A stretch of DNA of 64,000 nt from NCBI GenBank assembly GCA_900546065.1, contig URBK01000006.1, forward strand, positions 66,716 through 130,715, read 5' to 3'. The notes under the pieces are model-generated. The model ran no database searches and was not told where the DNA came from. It saw only the letters and a list, made by a program, of their open reading frames with translations. The position numbers and the translations under genes are program-made. How positions within the stretch are numbered: the first letter of the stretch is position 1; every line of letters begins with the position of its first letter. The DNA comes from an uncultured Alistipes sp. (GTDB lineage: Bacteria; Bacteroidota; Bacteroidia; Bacteroidales; Rikenellaceae). Below, piece by piece: positions 33,701 to 41,977 of the stretch.

Positions 33701-34927
33701 ATGAACAAGAACGGAAAGACCAATATCGGCGTCGTCTTCGGCGGCCGCTCGGTCGAGAACGAGATCTCGGTCATAACGGCCATACAGGCCATGGAGGCCG
33801 TCGACACCGAAAAGTACGACGTCACGCCCATATATATCTCCAAGCAGGGCCATTGGTACACGGGCGAGGCGCTGCGCCACAGCGAGAACTACAAACACAT
33901 GGATCAGCTCTTCGCCTCGTGCGAGGAGGTATATCTGCGTCCCATATACGGCGACAACCGTCTCTACAAGGTTCGCAAGGGGCTCTTCGGCAGCGACGTG
34001 GCGGCCGAAATCGACGTCATACTGCCCGCACTGCACGGCACCAATTGCGAGGACGGATCGGTACAGGGCGCCTTCGAGATGACGGGCATACCCTACGCCG
34101 GATGTAATGTTCTGGCCTCGGCAAACGGCATGGACAAGATCACCATGAAGATGATCCTCGCGCAAAGCGGTATCCCCGTCGTAGATTACGTATGGCTTAC
34201 CGACAAGGAGTGGTACGACCGTCAGGAGCAGGTCGTCGAGCGCATCGAGAGCCGTCTGCACTACCCCGTCATCGTCAAGCCCGCCGACTCGGGTTCGAGC
34301 GTCGGCATCGAGGCGGTGCACGACCGCGAACACCTCGTCGAGGCCATAGAGAATGCCGCAGCATATTCAAAGCGCATAATCGTCGAGCACCTTGTCGAGC
34401 AGCTGCGCGAGATCAACTGCTCGGTGCTGGGCGACTACTACGAGTGCGAGGCGTCGGTATGCGAGGCCCCGCTGCGCAGCGGCGAGATCCTCAGCTATCA
34501 GGACAAGTATCTCGGCGGCGGAGGCAAGGGCGGCGCCAAACGCGGCGGCACCAAGTCGCAGGGCATGCGCTCGACCGTACGCGAGATACCGGCACGCCTG
34601 CCGCAGCAGACGACGGATCTGATCCGCACAACCGCCGTCGAAACATTCAAGACGCTCGGATGCGACGGTGTGGCACGTATCGACTTCATGATAGACGATG
34701 CTACCGGCAAGGTCTATGTCAACGAGATAAACACCATCCCGGGATCGTTGTCGTTCTATCTGTGGGAGGCGTCGGGCGTATCGTTCGACCGTCTCATAGG
34801 CCGTCTCATAGACATCGCGCTGCGCCGCAGCCGCGAGGCGTCGTTCAAGATCACAAGCTACAAGCAGAATATATTCAACTACTCGACCGGCGGCGGCACC
34901 AAGGGCGCCAAGGGCACGAAAGCCTGA
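33701..34927 (+). CDS. ddl: D-alanine--D-alanine ligase (408 aa)
   Basis: This is an ATP-grasp enzyme with the Ddl signatures GVVFGGRSVENEISVITA, ALHGTNCEDGSVQGAFEMTGIPYAG, YPVIVKPADSGSSVGIEAV and VARIDFMIDDATGKVYVNEINTIPG. The omega loop region carries a Gly/Lys/Arg-rich insert (DKYLGGGGKGGAKRGGTKS, about residue 270-287); short glycine-rich inserts there are, from memory, common in Bacteroidota. The C-terminal tail is again Gly/Lys-rich (STGGGTKGAKGTKA). It makes the dipeptide used by MurF; the preceding gene is a MurF-like ligase, 91 bases upstream. Confidence 0.93.
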   Translation: MNKNGKTNIGVVFGGRSVENEISVITAIQAMEAVDTEKYDVTPIYISKQGHWYTGEALRHSENYKHMDQLFASCEEVYLRPIYGDNRLYKVRKGLFGSDVAAEIDVILPALHGTNCEDGSVQGAFEMTGIPYAGCNVLASANGMDKITMKMILAQSGIPVVDYVWLTDKEWYDRQEQVVERIESRLHYPVIVKPADSGSSVGIEAVHDREHLVEAIENAAAYSKRIIVEHLVEQLREINCSVLGDYYECEASVCEAPLRSGEILSYQDKYLGGGGKGGAKRGGTKSQGMRSTVREIPARLPQQTTDLIRTTAVETFKTLGCDGVARIDFMIDDATGKVYVNEINTIPGSLSFYLWEASGVSFDRLIGRLIDIALRRSREASFKITSYKQNIFNYSTGGGTKGAKGTKA

Positions 34928-35099
34928 CACGGCAGCACCCCGCGCGGAGTCCTGCAGAGAGCGAAGAGCAAGACTTGAATATTGAGACATGCGGCTCGCA
35001 CAAGGCCGCAGATACGGACGACGACAGTACCTACGCGACGCGACACGGTGCCGTTGCCGTCCGTATCGGTTTCAGACTGCCACCAAACACCATACAATA

Positions 35100-36992
35100 A
35101 TGAAGACAAGAATATTTTTAGCAAGCATCATTACGATAATGGGCATCATATCATGCAACAACCCGACGGCCGACACTGCGGTCGAGGCAGCCGGAGACCG
35201 TATCATTCGCGCCGAGCCGCTCTCGTGGTGGGTCGGCATGCGCACACCTCTGCAACTGATGGTGCAGGGGAAGGATATATCCTCGTGCGAGGTAGAGATG
35301 GCGCGCGGCACGCGCGGCGTCAGGGTCACGGCCACGCACAAGGCCGACAACGCCGATTTTCTCTTTATCGACATCGATATAGCCCCCGATGCCGCGGCGG
35401 GAGAGTATGAGATAATCTTCACACGCGGGGAGGAGCGCTTCGTGCTTCCATACCGCATAGACAGCCGCCGTGAAGGCTCGGCCGCACGTCAGAGTTTCAC
35501 CACGGCCGACATGATCTACCTGCTCATGCCCGACCGCTTTGCCAACGGCGACCCCGCGAACGACGCTACGGAAGATACGCGCGAGAAGCCCGACCGCGCG
35601 GGGTTCTTCTCACGTCACGGCGGCGACATACAGGGTATGATCGACCACCTCGACTACATCGCCTCGACGGGTGCAACGGCCGTATGGAGCACGCCGCTGC
35701 TGCTCGACGACGAGCCCCACGGATCGTATCACGGATATGCCTGTGCCGACTACTACCATATCGACCCGCGTTTCGGCACGAACGATCTGTACCGTACGTT
35801 CGTTGCGGAGAGCCACCGTCGCGGCCTGAAGGTGATAATGGATATAGTCACGAACCACTGCGGCAGCGCCCACTGGTGGATGCGCGACATGCCCTTCGAG
35901 GACTGGGTACACCGCTTCCCGCAATATACGCGCACCAACAACCTCTTCTCCACAAACATGGACCCCAACGCATCGCACGCCGATCTCGAGATACAGGAGA
36001 GCGGCTGGTTCGACCGCTCGATGCCCGACATGAACCTCGACAACCCATACCTGCTGCAATACTTCAAGCAGTGGGCCGTATGGTGGATCGAATATGCCGA
36101 TCTGGACGGGCTGCGTGTGGATACCTATCCCTACAACGAGAAGGAGCCTATGAGCGAGTGGTGCCGCGCCGTGCGCGAGGAGTATCCCGACATCAATATC
36201 GTAGGCGAGTGCTGGACGGGCAACATCCCGCAGCTCGCATACTGGCAGGGCGGCAACGCGAACCGCGACGGCTTCGACTCGCACCTGCCCTCGATCATGG
36301 ACTTCCCGCTGCGCGACGCCATCTGCGAGGCGCTGTCGGGCGACTCGCTCCGTGCGGGGCGCGGGATGTCGCGCGTCTACGAGACCCTCTCGAACGACTT
36401 CGTATATCACGACCTCTCGCACATGATGATCTTCACGGCCAACCATGACACCGACCGCATAGGTGACGTCGTACGCCGCAACCCCGACCGCATGAAGCTC
36501 TCGATGACGCTGCTGGCAACCATGCGCGGCATCCCGCAGATATTCGCCGGGGACGAGATGATGTTCACGTCGAAAGACCGCTCGCAGGGTCACGGCGGCC
36601 TGAGGGTCGATTTCCCGGGCGGCTGGGCCGATGACAAGGTGTCGCTGTTCGACGCCTCGCAGCGCGATTCGGTGCAGAGCGACCTGTTCGACTACACGCA
36701 GCGTCTGTTCGAGTGGCGCAAGACCAAGCGCGTGATCCACACGGGCCGCACGCTCCACTTCGCACCCCACGGCAACACATACGCCTACTTCCGCTATGAC
36801 GACACGGATGCCGTCTTCGTCTTCATAAACAACTCGCGCGGCGCCAAGTCCATCGAGTGGAGCCGCTATACCGAGATCACACAGAGCCTCCATAACGGCC
36901 GCAACGTCCTGACGGGCGAAGCCTTTGAGCCAAGCGACTCGACCCGAGTCGGGGCGCGGCAGGCCCTTATAGTGGAGTTCGAAAGACGTTAA
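35100..36992 (+). CDS. GH13 alpha-amylase/neopullulanase-type lipoprotein (630 aa)
   Basis: The ATG at 35100 gives a lipoprotein signal (MKTRIFLASIITIMGIISCN, lipobox IISC). An N-terminal beta-sandwich (about 30-125) precedes the GH13 barrel: MIYLLMPDRFANGDPAND, GLKVIMDIVTNHCGSAHWWM, DGLRVDTYPYNEKE (nucleophile Asp), NIVGECWTGN (acid/base Glu) and IFTANHDTDRIGD (third Asp). These place it among neopullulanase and cyclomaltodextrinase enzymes, with the expected three catalytic residues. The protein would be anchored in the outer or inner membrane and degrade starch or maltodextrin. No SusC/D genes are nearby. It begins 172 bases after ddl. Confidence 0.92.
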   Translation: MKTRIFLASIITIMGIISCNNPTADTAVEAAGDRIIRAEPLSWWVGMRTPLQLMVQGKDISSCEVEMARGTRGVRVTATHKADNADFLFIDIDIAPDAAAGEYEIIFTRGEERFVLPYRIDSRREGSAARQSFTTADMIYLLMPDRFANGDPANDATEDTREKPDRAGFFSRHGGDIQGMIDHLDYIASTGATAVWSTPLLLDDEPHGSYHGYACADYYHIDPRFGTNDLYRTFVAESHRRGLKVIMDIVTNHCGSAHWWMRDMPFEDWVHRFPQYTRTNNLFSTNMDPNASHADLEIQESGWFDRSMPDMNLDNPYLLQYFKQWAVWWIEYADLDGLRVDTYPYNEKEPMSEWCRAVREEYPDINIVGECWTGNIPQLAYWQGGNANRDGFDSHLPSIMDFPLRDAICEALSGDSLRAGRGMSRVYETLSNDFVYHDLSHMMIFTANHDTDRIGDVVRRNPDRMKLSMTLLATMRGIPQIFAGDEMMFTSKDRSQGHGGLRVDFPGGWADDKVSLFDASQRDSVQSDLFDYTQRLFEWRKTKRVIHTGRTLHFAPHGNTYAYFRYDDTDAVFVFINNSRGAKSIEWSRYTEITQSLHNGRNVLTGEAFEPSDSTRVGARQALIVEFERR

Positions 36993-37005
36993 GGCGGCCA
37001 ATGGC

Positions 37006-37163
37006 CCCACCCGACAGGGGTCTGAGCATAGAATAAAATGGGCCCACGCCGGCGCGGGACAGACAAGAGAATAACAATAGACCGATGCCGGTGCGGGACA
37101 GACATGGAAGTAAGAATAAGCCCTCGCCGGCGCGAGCCATACAAGAGGGTAAAAGATTAAAAC
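37006..37163. repeat. 39-bp tandem repeat, three clear copies plus a degenerate one
   Basis: The core GCCGGCGCGGGACAGACA begins at 37048, recurs at 37087 (GCCGGTGCGGGACAGACA) and, more diverged, at 37126 (GCCGGCGCGAGCCATACA), each 39 bases apart and followed by an A-rich half. A weaker copy precedes them from about 37006. It lies between the GH13 gene and the acyltransferase gene. Confidence 0.8.
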
Positions 37164-37182
37164 CATACGACATAATTACAAA

Positions 37183-38298
37183 ATGAACCCACAAACCCAA
37201 ACACAGCAGCCGCGGATCGTCTTTCTGGACTATCTGCGCATCTTCGCATGCTTTCTTGTGATGCTGGTACACGCCAGCGAGAACTTCTACGGCGCAGCCG
37301 GCTCGACCGACATGGCGGGCCCGCAATCGTTTCTGGCCAACGAGACAGACCGTCTCTGGGTATCGCTTTACGACGGTTTCTCGCGCATGTCGGTGCCGCT
37401 GTTCATAATCGTCTCGGCATATCTGCTCATGCCCATGCCCGCCGCACAGACCTCGTGGCAGTTCTACCGCCGCCGCGCAAAACGCATACTGCCTCCGTTC
37501 TTTGTCTTCATGATACTATACAGCACCCTGCCGCTGCTCTGGGGTCAGATCGACACCGCAACATCGACACGCGACCTCTCGCGGCTGCTGTTGAACTTCC
37601 CCACGCTCGCAGGACATCTGTGGTTCATGTACCCGCTCATAAGCATATATCTCTTCATCCCCATAATCTCGCCGTGGCTCGAACGCGCCACCGCACGCGA
37701 AGAGCGGTTCTTCATCCTGCTGTTCCTCATCTCTACATGCATACCCTATCTTCACCGCTGGTGCGGCGAGGTGTGGGGCGAGTGCTTCTGGAACGAATAC
37801 CACATGCTGTGGTATTTCTCGGGATACCTCGGATACTCCGTCATAGCCCACTACATACGCAAACACCTCACGTGGAGCCGCCGTCGCCGCTTCGTCACGG
37901 GACTCATACTCATGGCGGCAGGCGCCGTGGCTACGATACTCTCGTTCTACGTGCAGGCCGTGCCGGGCGTTATACACCCGACACCCGTAATAGAGATCGG
38001 ATGGTCGATGTGTACAATCAACTGCGTCGCCCTCACCACAGGCACCTTCCTGCTCTTCACATGCATACGCAGCACCTCGGCCCCGGCATTCATAACCCGT
38101 ATGTCGAAACTCAGCTACGGCGTCTACCTGATGCATATATTCTGGCTCGGATTTTGGGTCGGAATATTCAAGGGTGCGCTTGCCCTGCCTACCGTCGCCG
38201 CCATCCCGGCCATAGCCGCAGCCACATACATAAGCTGCTTCGTGACGGCTCGGATCATAGCATTTATCCCCGGCAGCAAGTGGGTTATAGGAGATTAA
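37183..38298 (+). CDS. Membrane acyltransferase (acyltransferase_3 family, 371 aa)
   Basis: The protein has about ten hydrophobic helices and the N-terminal family motif RIVFLDYLRIFACFLVMLVHASENFYG with the conserved histidine (about residue 30). FYRRRAKRILPPFFVFMILYS and HLWFMYPLISIYLFIPIISP are further marks of the acyltransferase_3/OafB family, which moves O-acetyl or other acyl groups onto surface sugars from the inner membrane. The next gene is a separate lipoprotein. The target glycan cannot be read from sequence, but the rhamnose and polysaccharide genes a few kilobases away are candidates. Confidence 0.88.
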   Translation: MNPQTQTQQPRIVFLDYLRIFACFLVMLVHASENFYGAAGSTDMAGPQSFLANETDRLWVSLYDGFSRMSVPLFIIVSAYLLMPMPAAQTSWQFYRRRAKRILPPFFVFMILYSTLPLLWGQIDTATSTRDLSRLLLNFPTLAGHLWFMYPLISIYLFIPIISPWLERATAREERFFILLFLISTCIPYLHRWCGEVWGECFWNEYHMLWYFSGYLGYSVIAHYIRKHLTWSRRRRFVTGLILMAAGAVATILSFYVQAVPGVIHPTPVIEIGWSMCTINCVALTTGTFLLFTCIRSTSAPAFITRMSKLSYGVYLMHIFWLGFWVGIFKGALALPTVAAIPAIAAATYISCFVTARIIAFIPGSKWVIGD

Positions 38299-38338
38299 TC
38301 GTCCGAAGCGCGGCGACAAGGTCGATAATGATTGATTT

Positions 38339-38372
38339 TTTGTGGTAATTACGGCCTTTTTTCGTAAGTTTG
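38339..38372 (+). promoter_or_regulatory. Promoter of the 226-aa lipoprotein gene
   Basis: TTTG (38339-38342), a 22-base spacer and TAAGTTTG (38365-38372); the spacer is slightly long. The ATG follows 69 bases later. Confidence 0.55.
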
Positions 38373-38441
38373 TAAAGTGGCGGCGGAGAGCCTAACAAAC
38401 GGCTGCCGTAGCCGCACACCGAAAACAAAACCTTAACGACC

Positions 38442-39122
38442 ATGAAACGATTCATCGTACTGTTGGTTCTGGCCGCGAGTCTCGCCTCATGCAGCGTCAT
38501 GATGCAGGGCTCGCGCGAGGGCGTCTCGGTAGGTGCCGCAGTAAACATATCGGCACAGCCGCCGTGGGGACCCGCAGGGTATGCCTGCGCGCCATACTAC
38601 TACTTTCCCGACTTCAACATCTACTACGACGTAAACCGCGCCCTCTTCTATTACCACAGCTACGGACGTTGGGTCTCGGCACACAAGCTGCCGCCGGGGA
38701 TCGGCCCGCGCGACTTCTACAAATTCTACAAGGTTGTGCTCGACGTACGCGACCCGTGGCTCTACAACCGCGCACACCGCAGCAAATACAGAAAGTATCG
38801 CGGCATACACACTCAGCCCGTACTGCGTGATGCGCCCGGCTATAAACATAATCCCCGACCTGTGGCTCCGCCGCAGCGGCCCGGACGCGGGGCGGCAACG
38901 CCACACCGCAACAATGGCAACACGGTGCGTGACATGCGCAACAACAACGTCCGGCCCGACTACGGACAAGGCTCACGCCGAAACAACTTCACACAGCCAA
39001 ACAAACAGCAAAAGCAACAGAAGGTAGCGCCCCAGCGTCCGAAAAAGGAGCAGCAAAGCTCGCGCGGCAACGGCAATGCCAACGTCTCGGGCAAGCGTTC
39101 AACGGGATCTCGCGGCAGATAG
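38442..39122 (+). CDS. Unknown lipoprotein with basic Asn/Gln-rich tail (226 aa)
   Basis: I do not recognise a family. A lipoprotein signal (MKRFIVLLVLAASLASCSVM, lipobox LASC) is followed by a Tyr/Pro-rich middle (PPWGPAGYACAPYYYFPDFNIYYD, YYHSYGRWVSAHKLPPGIGP) and, from about residue 125, a disordered tail rich in Arg, Asn, Gln and Lys (NNNVRPDYGQGSRRNNFTQ, NKQQKQQKVAPQRPKKEQQ). A basic tail could bind peptidoglycan, LPS or nucleic acid. The beta-barrel gene 64 bases downstream may be co-transcribed. Confidence 0.7.
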   Translation: MKRFIVLLVLAASLASCSVMMQGSREGVSVGAAVNISAQPPWGPAGYACAPYYYFPDFNIYYDVNRALFYYHSYGRWVSAHKLPPGIGPRDFYKFYKVVLDVRDPWLYNRAHRSKYRKYRGIHTQPVLRDAPGYKHNPRPVAPPQRPGRGAATPHRNNGNTVRDMRNNNVRPDYGQGSRRNNFTQPNKQQKQQKVAPQRPKKEQQSSRGNGNANVSGKRSTGSRGR

Positions 39123-39186
39123 CAGTTAAGATCGAAGCGGTCGCAATGCAAAGGCCGCAGATATAAAAAATGTAAAACCACAAAAA

Positions 39187-39768
39187 ATGAAGATCATGAA
39201 GAGGTTCATATTGTTATTGGCGGTGCTCTGCATCAGTGTGCAGGCACATGCGGGTCTTGTACCGAAGGCCAAGATAGGTCTCAAGGCAGGATGGAACTAT
39301 CAGGCCAACAAGCTCAAGGGGGCGAAGGATTTCGATTTCAACTCCGATTCGGGATGGTATGCAGGCTTGCAGAGCGAACTCACATGGGGCATGCTGGGCA
39401 TACGCCCCGAGCTCATATATTCGCGCAACACGTTCGACGTGGCAGGCCCGACGGGTATCGACGGCAGCGTCAAGATGAATACGCTCGATCTGCCCGTACT
39501 GTTGCAACTGCGTTTTCTCGGATTTCTGGCCGTACAGGTCGGCCCGACGTTCAACCTTATGACCGATGTCGGGGGCTCGACACAGGATACCAAGTGGAGA
39601 ATCGACCGCCCCACGATGGGATATGCTGCAGGTGTGGATGTACGTCTGTGGAAGCTCAACGTCACGGCCCGCTACAACGGCTCCTTCAAGAAGAGCGAGG
39701 TGCTCGGCATAACCACCGGCGAGAACCGTATCTCGACATTCCAGCTCGGTCTTGGATTCTTCTTCTGA
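39187..39768 (+). CDS. Small outer-membrane beta-barrel protein (PorT/OmpW-like, 193 aa)
   Basis: A signal peptide (MKRFILLLAVLCISVQAHA, from an ATG at 39187 or 39196) precedes a barrel of about eight strands with alternating aromatic residues. It starts AKIGLKAGWNYQANKL and has WGMLGIRPELIYSRN and LDLPVLLQLRFLGFLAVQVGPTFNLM, the pattern of the Bacteroidota outer-membrane-protein domain. It ends STFQLGLGFFF with a terminal Phe suited to BAM recognition. No transport function can be assigned. The preceding lipoprotein may be its partner. Confidence 0.85.
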   Translation: MKIMKRFILLLAVLCISVQAHAGLVPKAKIGLKAGWNYQANKLKGAKDFDFNSDSGWYAGLQSELTWGMLGIRPELIYSRNTFDVAGPTGIDGSVKMNTLDLPVLLQLRFLGFLAVQVGPTFNLMTDVGGSTQDTKWRIDRPTMGYAAGVDVRLWKLNVTARYNGSFKKSEVLGITTGENRISTFQLGLGFFF

Positions 39769-39789
39769 TTATCCCCAAAAAGGCATACA

Positions 39790-39820
39790 AAGGCGGCGGA
39801 AGAGACTCTTCCGCCGCCTT
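39790..39820. terminator. Bidirectional terminator between convergent genes
   Basis: AAGGCGGCGGAAGAG pairs with CTCTTCCGCCGCCTT around a single A. It serves the plus gene ending at 39768 (then TTTT) and possibly the minus gene ending at 39873. Confidence 0.85.
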
Positions 39821-39872
39821 TTACATCTTTACCGCATCATTGCAGGTCACGCCTACTCCATCATCTCTATCC

Positions 39873-40757
39873 CTATCGGTTCGAGAGGCGGATCTTCTCG
39901 TGATAGAAGAAGTTCACCACGACGGGGCGGCCCTTCTCCGAGCGTCCGTACGGCAGGTCATTCACGCGATACGGCAGTCCGTTTGCTGCGGCATAGGAGG
40001 CAATCCGAGCCTCAAGCGTCTGCCAGTAACCCATGTCCTTACGGTTGTATATCGCTTCATAAAGAGGCACGAGTTCGGGGTATTTTTCACGTATGTATGA
40101 CATGATCGTCGGCTTGAACTGCCCGCGCAGATTGAGATTCTCCAGCCACACCAGATCGCATATATCCCTCACCCGGTCAATGATGGCCTCGGCATCGGTG
40201 ATACCGGGAAAGATGGGCGATACGAAACATACGGTGCGGATACCCGCCTCGTAGACCTTCCGCATGGCCTCCAGCCGCCGCTCGATGCTAACCGCACGGT
40301 CCATATCGGCACGGAAAGCCTCATCGAGCGTATTGACCGACCACGACACCGTCATGCGCGGGAACTCGCGCAGCAGATCCAGATCGCGCAGCACAAGGTC
40401 GGACTTGGTGCATATCATGATCTCGGCCGTCGTGCCGCGCAGCTGCTCCAGCAGGCGGCGCGTACGCTGGAAATGCTCCTCATATGGGTTGTAACCGTCC
40501 GTCACGGATCCGATGACAACCCGCTGGCCGTCATATTTGTGAGGGTCGGTTATCGGCTTCCAATGTTTCACGTCGAGGAATGTGCCCCACGGCTCCGTGT
40601 GGCCCGTAAAACGCTTCATGAACGAAGCGTAACAATACTTGCATGCGTGGGGACACCCCACGTAGGGGTTGACCGAATAGCCGCCCACGGGCAGCGACGA
40701 TCGGGTCATGACGCTCTGCACGTCGATGTCGCGAATTATCTCCTGACTCTCATCCAT
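39873..40757 (-). CDS. Radical SAM protein of the spore photoproduct lyase-like family (294 aa)
   Basis: The iron-sulfur motif is in VNPYVGCPHACKYCYASFMKRF (CxxxCxxC, about residue 34-41). EPWGTFLDVKHWKP, VVIGSVTDGYNPYEEHFQRTR, TVSWSVNTLDEAFRADMDRAVSIERRLEAM and VCFVSPIFPGITD are typical of the Rv2578c/SPL-like radical SAM group found in non-spore-formers. The reaction is not known to me. I start at the ATG at 40757 (MDESQEIIRDIDVQ), in line with relatives; a GTG at 40787 would add ten residues. It is separated from rfbB by 92 bases. Confidence 0.85.
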   Translation of the reverse strand: MDESQEIIRDIDVQSVMTRSSLPVGGYSVNPYVGCPHACKYCYASFMKRFTGHTEPWGTFLDVKHWKPITDPHKYDGQRVVIGSVTDGYNPYEEHFQRTRRLLEQLRGTTAEIMICTKSDLVLRDLDLLREFPRMTVSWSVNTLDEAFRADMDRAVSIERRLEAMRKVYEAGIRTVCFVSPIFPGITDAEAIIDRVRDICDLVWLENLNLRGQFKPTIMSYIREKYPELVPLYEAIYNRKDMGYWQTLEARIASYAAANGLPYRVNDLPYGRSEKGRPVVVNFFYHEKIRLSNR

Positions 40758-40849
40758 ACTCTTCAAACCCAATATATCACCCCTCACGGTTTATTCCGAC
40801 AGCGGCATCACCCCGCCTGAAACTTATGCAACAGGCGCAAATACCCTCT

Positions 40850-41977
40850 CTAACGGTTCTTATACATCTCGTCGTAATACTTCTCGTACTCGCCAGAGGT
40901 GATGTTATCCATCCACGCCTGATTGTCCAGATACCACCGCACAGTCTTCTCGATGCCCTCCTCGAACTGCAGGCTCGGCTCCCAGCCAAGCTCCCGTTGC
41001 AGTTTCGACGAGTCGATCGCATAGCGCAGATCGTGTCCCGCGCGGTCCGTAACGTAGGTAATAAGGTGCTCACTCGTACCCTCCGGATTGCCCAGCAGAC
41101 GGTCTACCGTCTTGATGATAACCTTGATCAGGTCGATATTCTTCCACTCGTTGAAGCCCCCGATATTGTAGGTATCGGCCACACGCCCCTTATGGAATAT
41201 GAGGTCGATGGCACGTGCGTGATCCTCCACATAGAGCCAGTCGCGCACGTTCTCGCCCTTGCCGTAAACGGGCAGAGGACGACCGTGGCGGATGTTGTTT
41301 ATGAAGAGCGGGATCAACTTCTCGGGGAACTGGTAGGGCCCGTAGTTGTTCGAGCAGTTGGTCACGATCGTCGGCATGCCGTACGTGTCGTGGGACGCAC
41401 GCACGAAGTGATCCGACGAGGCCTTCGATGCCGAATAGGGCGAATGGGGATTATATTTGGTATCCTCGTAGAAGAAGTCGCGGCCGTAGGCAAGGTGATG
41501 CTCGCTCGACGAGGCCGTTGTCGTGAACGGCGGCTTGATGCCCTCGGGATTGGTCAGCTCCAGAGCTCCGTAGACCTCGTCCGTCGAGATGTGGTAGAAT
41601 AGTTTGCCGTCCCACGCCCCGTCCCAATACTCGCGCGCTGCCTGCAACAGAGACAGCGTACCCAGCACGTTCGTGCGCGCAAAGGTGAAGGGATCCTTGA
41701 TCGAACGGTCCACGTGGCTCTCGGCAGCAAGGTGGATTACGCCGTCGATCGAATACTTGCGCATGATCTCCCGAACGCGGTCGAAGTCACAGATGTCAGC
41801 CCGTTCGAAGACGTAGTTCGGACGGTCCTCAATGTCCTTCAGGTTGGCAAGATTGCCGGCGTAGGTCAGTTTGTCGAGGTTGACGATACGGTAATCGGGA
41901 TACTTGTTTACGAAGAGGCGCACGACATGGCTCCCGATAAAGCCCGCACCGCCCGTGATCAATATGTTGCGTTTCAT
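40850..41977 (-). CDS. rfbB: dTDP-glucose 4,6-dehydratase (375 aa)
   Basis: This is an extended SDR with ILITGGAGFIGSHVVRLFV for NAD, the catalytic region HISTDEVYGALE (Asp-Glu) and YSASKASSDHFVRA (Tyr-x3-Lys), and VTNCSNNYGPYQFPEKLIPLFINN. It turns dTDP-glucose into the 4-keto-6-deoxy sugar, the second step toward dTDP-L-rhamnose. It is last in the gene order A-C-D-B; its ATG overlaps the TGA of rfbD, which implies translational coupling. All four enzymes are present, so the cell can make rhamnose for a surface polysaccharide. Confidence 0.96.
   Translation of the reverse strand: MKRNILITGGAGFIGSHVVRLFVNKYPDYRIVNLDKLTYAGNLANLKDIEDRPNYVFERADICDFDRVREIMRKYSIDGVIHLAAESHVDRSIKDPFTFARTNVLGTLSLLQAAREYWDGAWDGKLFYHISTDEVYGALELTNPEGIKPPFTTTASSSEHHLAYGRDFFYEDTKYNPHSPYSASKASSDHFVRASHDTYGMPTIVTNCSNNYGPYQFPEKLIPLFINNIRHGRPLPVYGKGENVRDWLYVEDHARAIDLIFHKGRVADTYNIGGFNEWKNIDLIKVIIKTVDRLLGNPEGTSEHLITYVTDRAGHDLRYAIDSSKLQRELGWEPSLQFEEGIEKTVRWYLDNQAWMDNITSGEYEKYYDEMYKNR

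Noticed and set aside
37006..37163. CRISPR array
   Set aside because: The 39-base units are contiguous and diverged along their whole length, with no conserved repeat separated by unique spacers, and no cas genes are present.
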